DNA of 5,238 nt. Source: an uncultured Candidatus Melainabacteria bacterium. GTDB taxonomy: Bacteria; Cyanobacteriota; Vampirovibrionia; Gastranaerophilales; Gastranaerophilaceae. The notes under the pieces were generated by a model. That model searched no databases. It had not been told where the DNA came from and worked only from the letters and a program-made list of their open reading frames with translations. The number at the start of each line of letters is the position of its first letter. Within the stretch, counting starts at the first letter, position 1. The stretch is from NCBI GenBank assembly GCA_946622835.1, contig CAMOQI010000093.1, positions 1 through 5,238 of the forward strand. The letters run 5' to 3'. Shown here one piece after another: positions 5,184 to 5,238 of this stretch. The translations under genes and the position numbers were made by a program.

Positions 5184-5238
5184 TCCGGTTTCCTTTTAAA
5201 TCTATTAACTCCCATAAATAAAAATTTTGCCGTTTTAT
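5180..5238 (-). CDS. Possible C-terminus of an upstream gene (runs off the right edge)
   Basis: One minus-strand frame is open from the window edge for 18 codons, reads KTAKFLFMGVNRFKRKPE, and ends in TGA at 5182-5180. That stop overlaps the acetyltransferase ATG in the arrangement ATGA, the classic four-base overlap of coupled genes, and matches the packing elsewhere in the window. The tail is basic, with a short hydrophobic run before it. Too little is present to name a family. Another frame is also open across this end, so the assignment is uncertain. Confidence 0.4.
   Translation of the reverse strand, partial: KTAKFLFMGVNRFKRKPE

Noticed and set aside
5113..5238. A second minus-strand frame open from the right edge for about 41 codons, ending at TAA 5115-5113
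   Set aside because: It would overlap the acetyltransferase gene by about 70 bases, far more than the other overlaps here; the frame ending at the ATGA junction is more natural.

Overview
The window is a compact, AT-rich stretch of bacterial chromosome with every convincing gene on the minus strand. Read in the direction of transcription (high to low coordinates) the order is: tail of an unidentified gene, GNAT-type acetyltransferase, holA (clamp-loader delta), holB (delta prime), plsY (glycerol-3-phosphate acyltransferase), murB, ddl, and the start of a basic-tailed membrane protein that is probably ftsQ. The largest gap between genes is under 70 bases.

Likely organism: an AT-rich member of the cyanobacterial lineage, possibly a non-photosynthetic one such as Melainabacteria/Gastranaerophilales. 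The support is modest. PlsY carries GSGSTGATN and FTGGKSVA, which I recall as cyanobacterial versions of its motifs, and two genes have no Shine-Dalgarno sequence, which is common in that lineage. No 16S or photosynthesis marker is present, so this is inference from memory of family motifs.

Layout: 5180-5238 holds a probable 18-codon C-terminus whose TGA overlaps the acetyltransferase ATG. The acetyltransferase (4617-5183) is followed after 24 bases by holA (3621-4592), which overlaps holB (2735-3637) by 17 bases. A good promoter then lies between holB and plsY, and a second plausible one between plsY and murB. From murB to the left edge the genes are tightly coupled: ddl starts 34 bases inside murB, and the ftsQ candidate starts on the last base of the ddl stop codon.

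Together the genes supply two clamp-loader subunits for replication, the first acylation step of phospholipid synthesis, two cytoplasmic steps of peptidoglycan precursor synthesis (UDP-MurNAc and D-Ala-D-Ala) and probably a divisome protein. This is a core growth and division neighbourhood. I found no mobile element, CRISPR array, RNA gene or defence-like system, and nothing I would call a new system. The points worth a second look are regulatory (two possibly leaderless genes, and an inverted repeat spanning the murB promoter) and molecular (departures from consensus in Ddl, MurB and delta prime).
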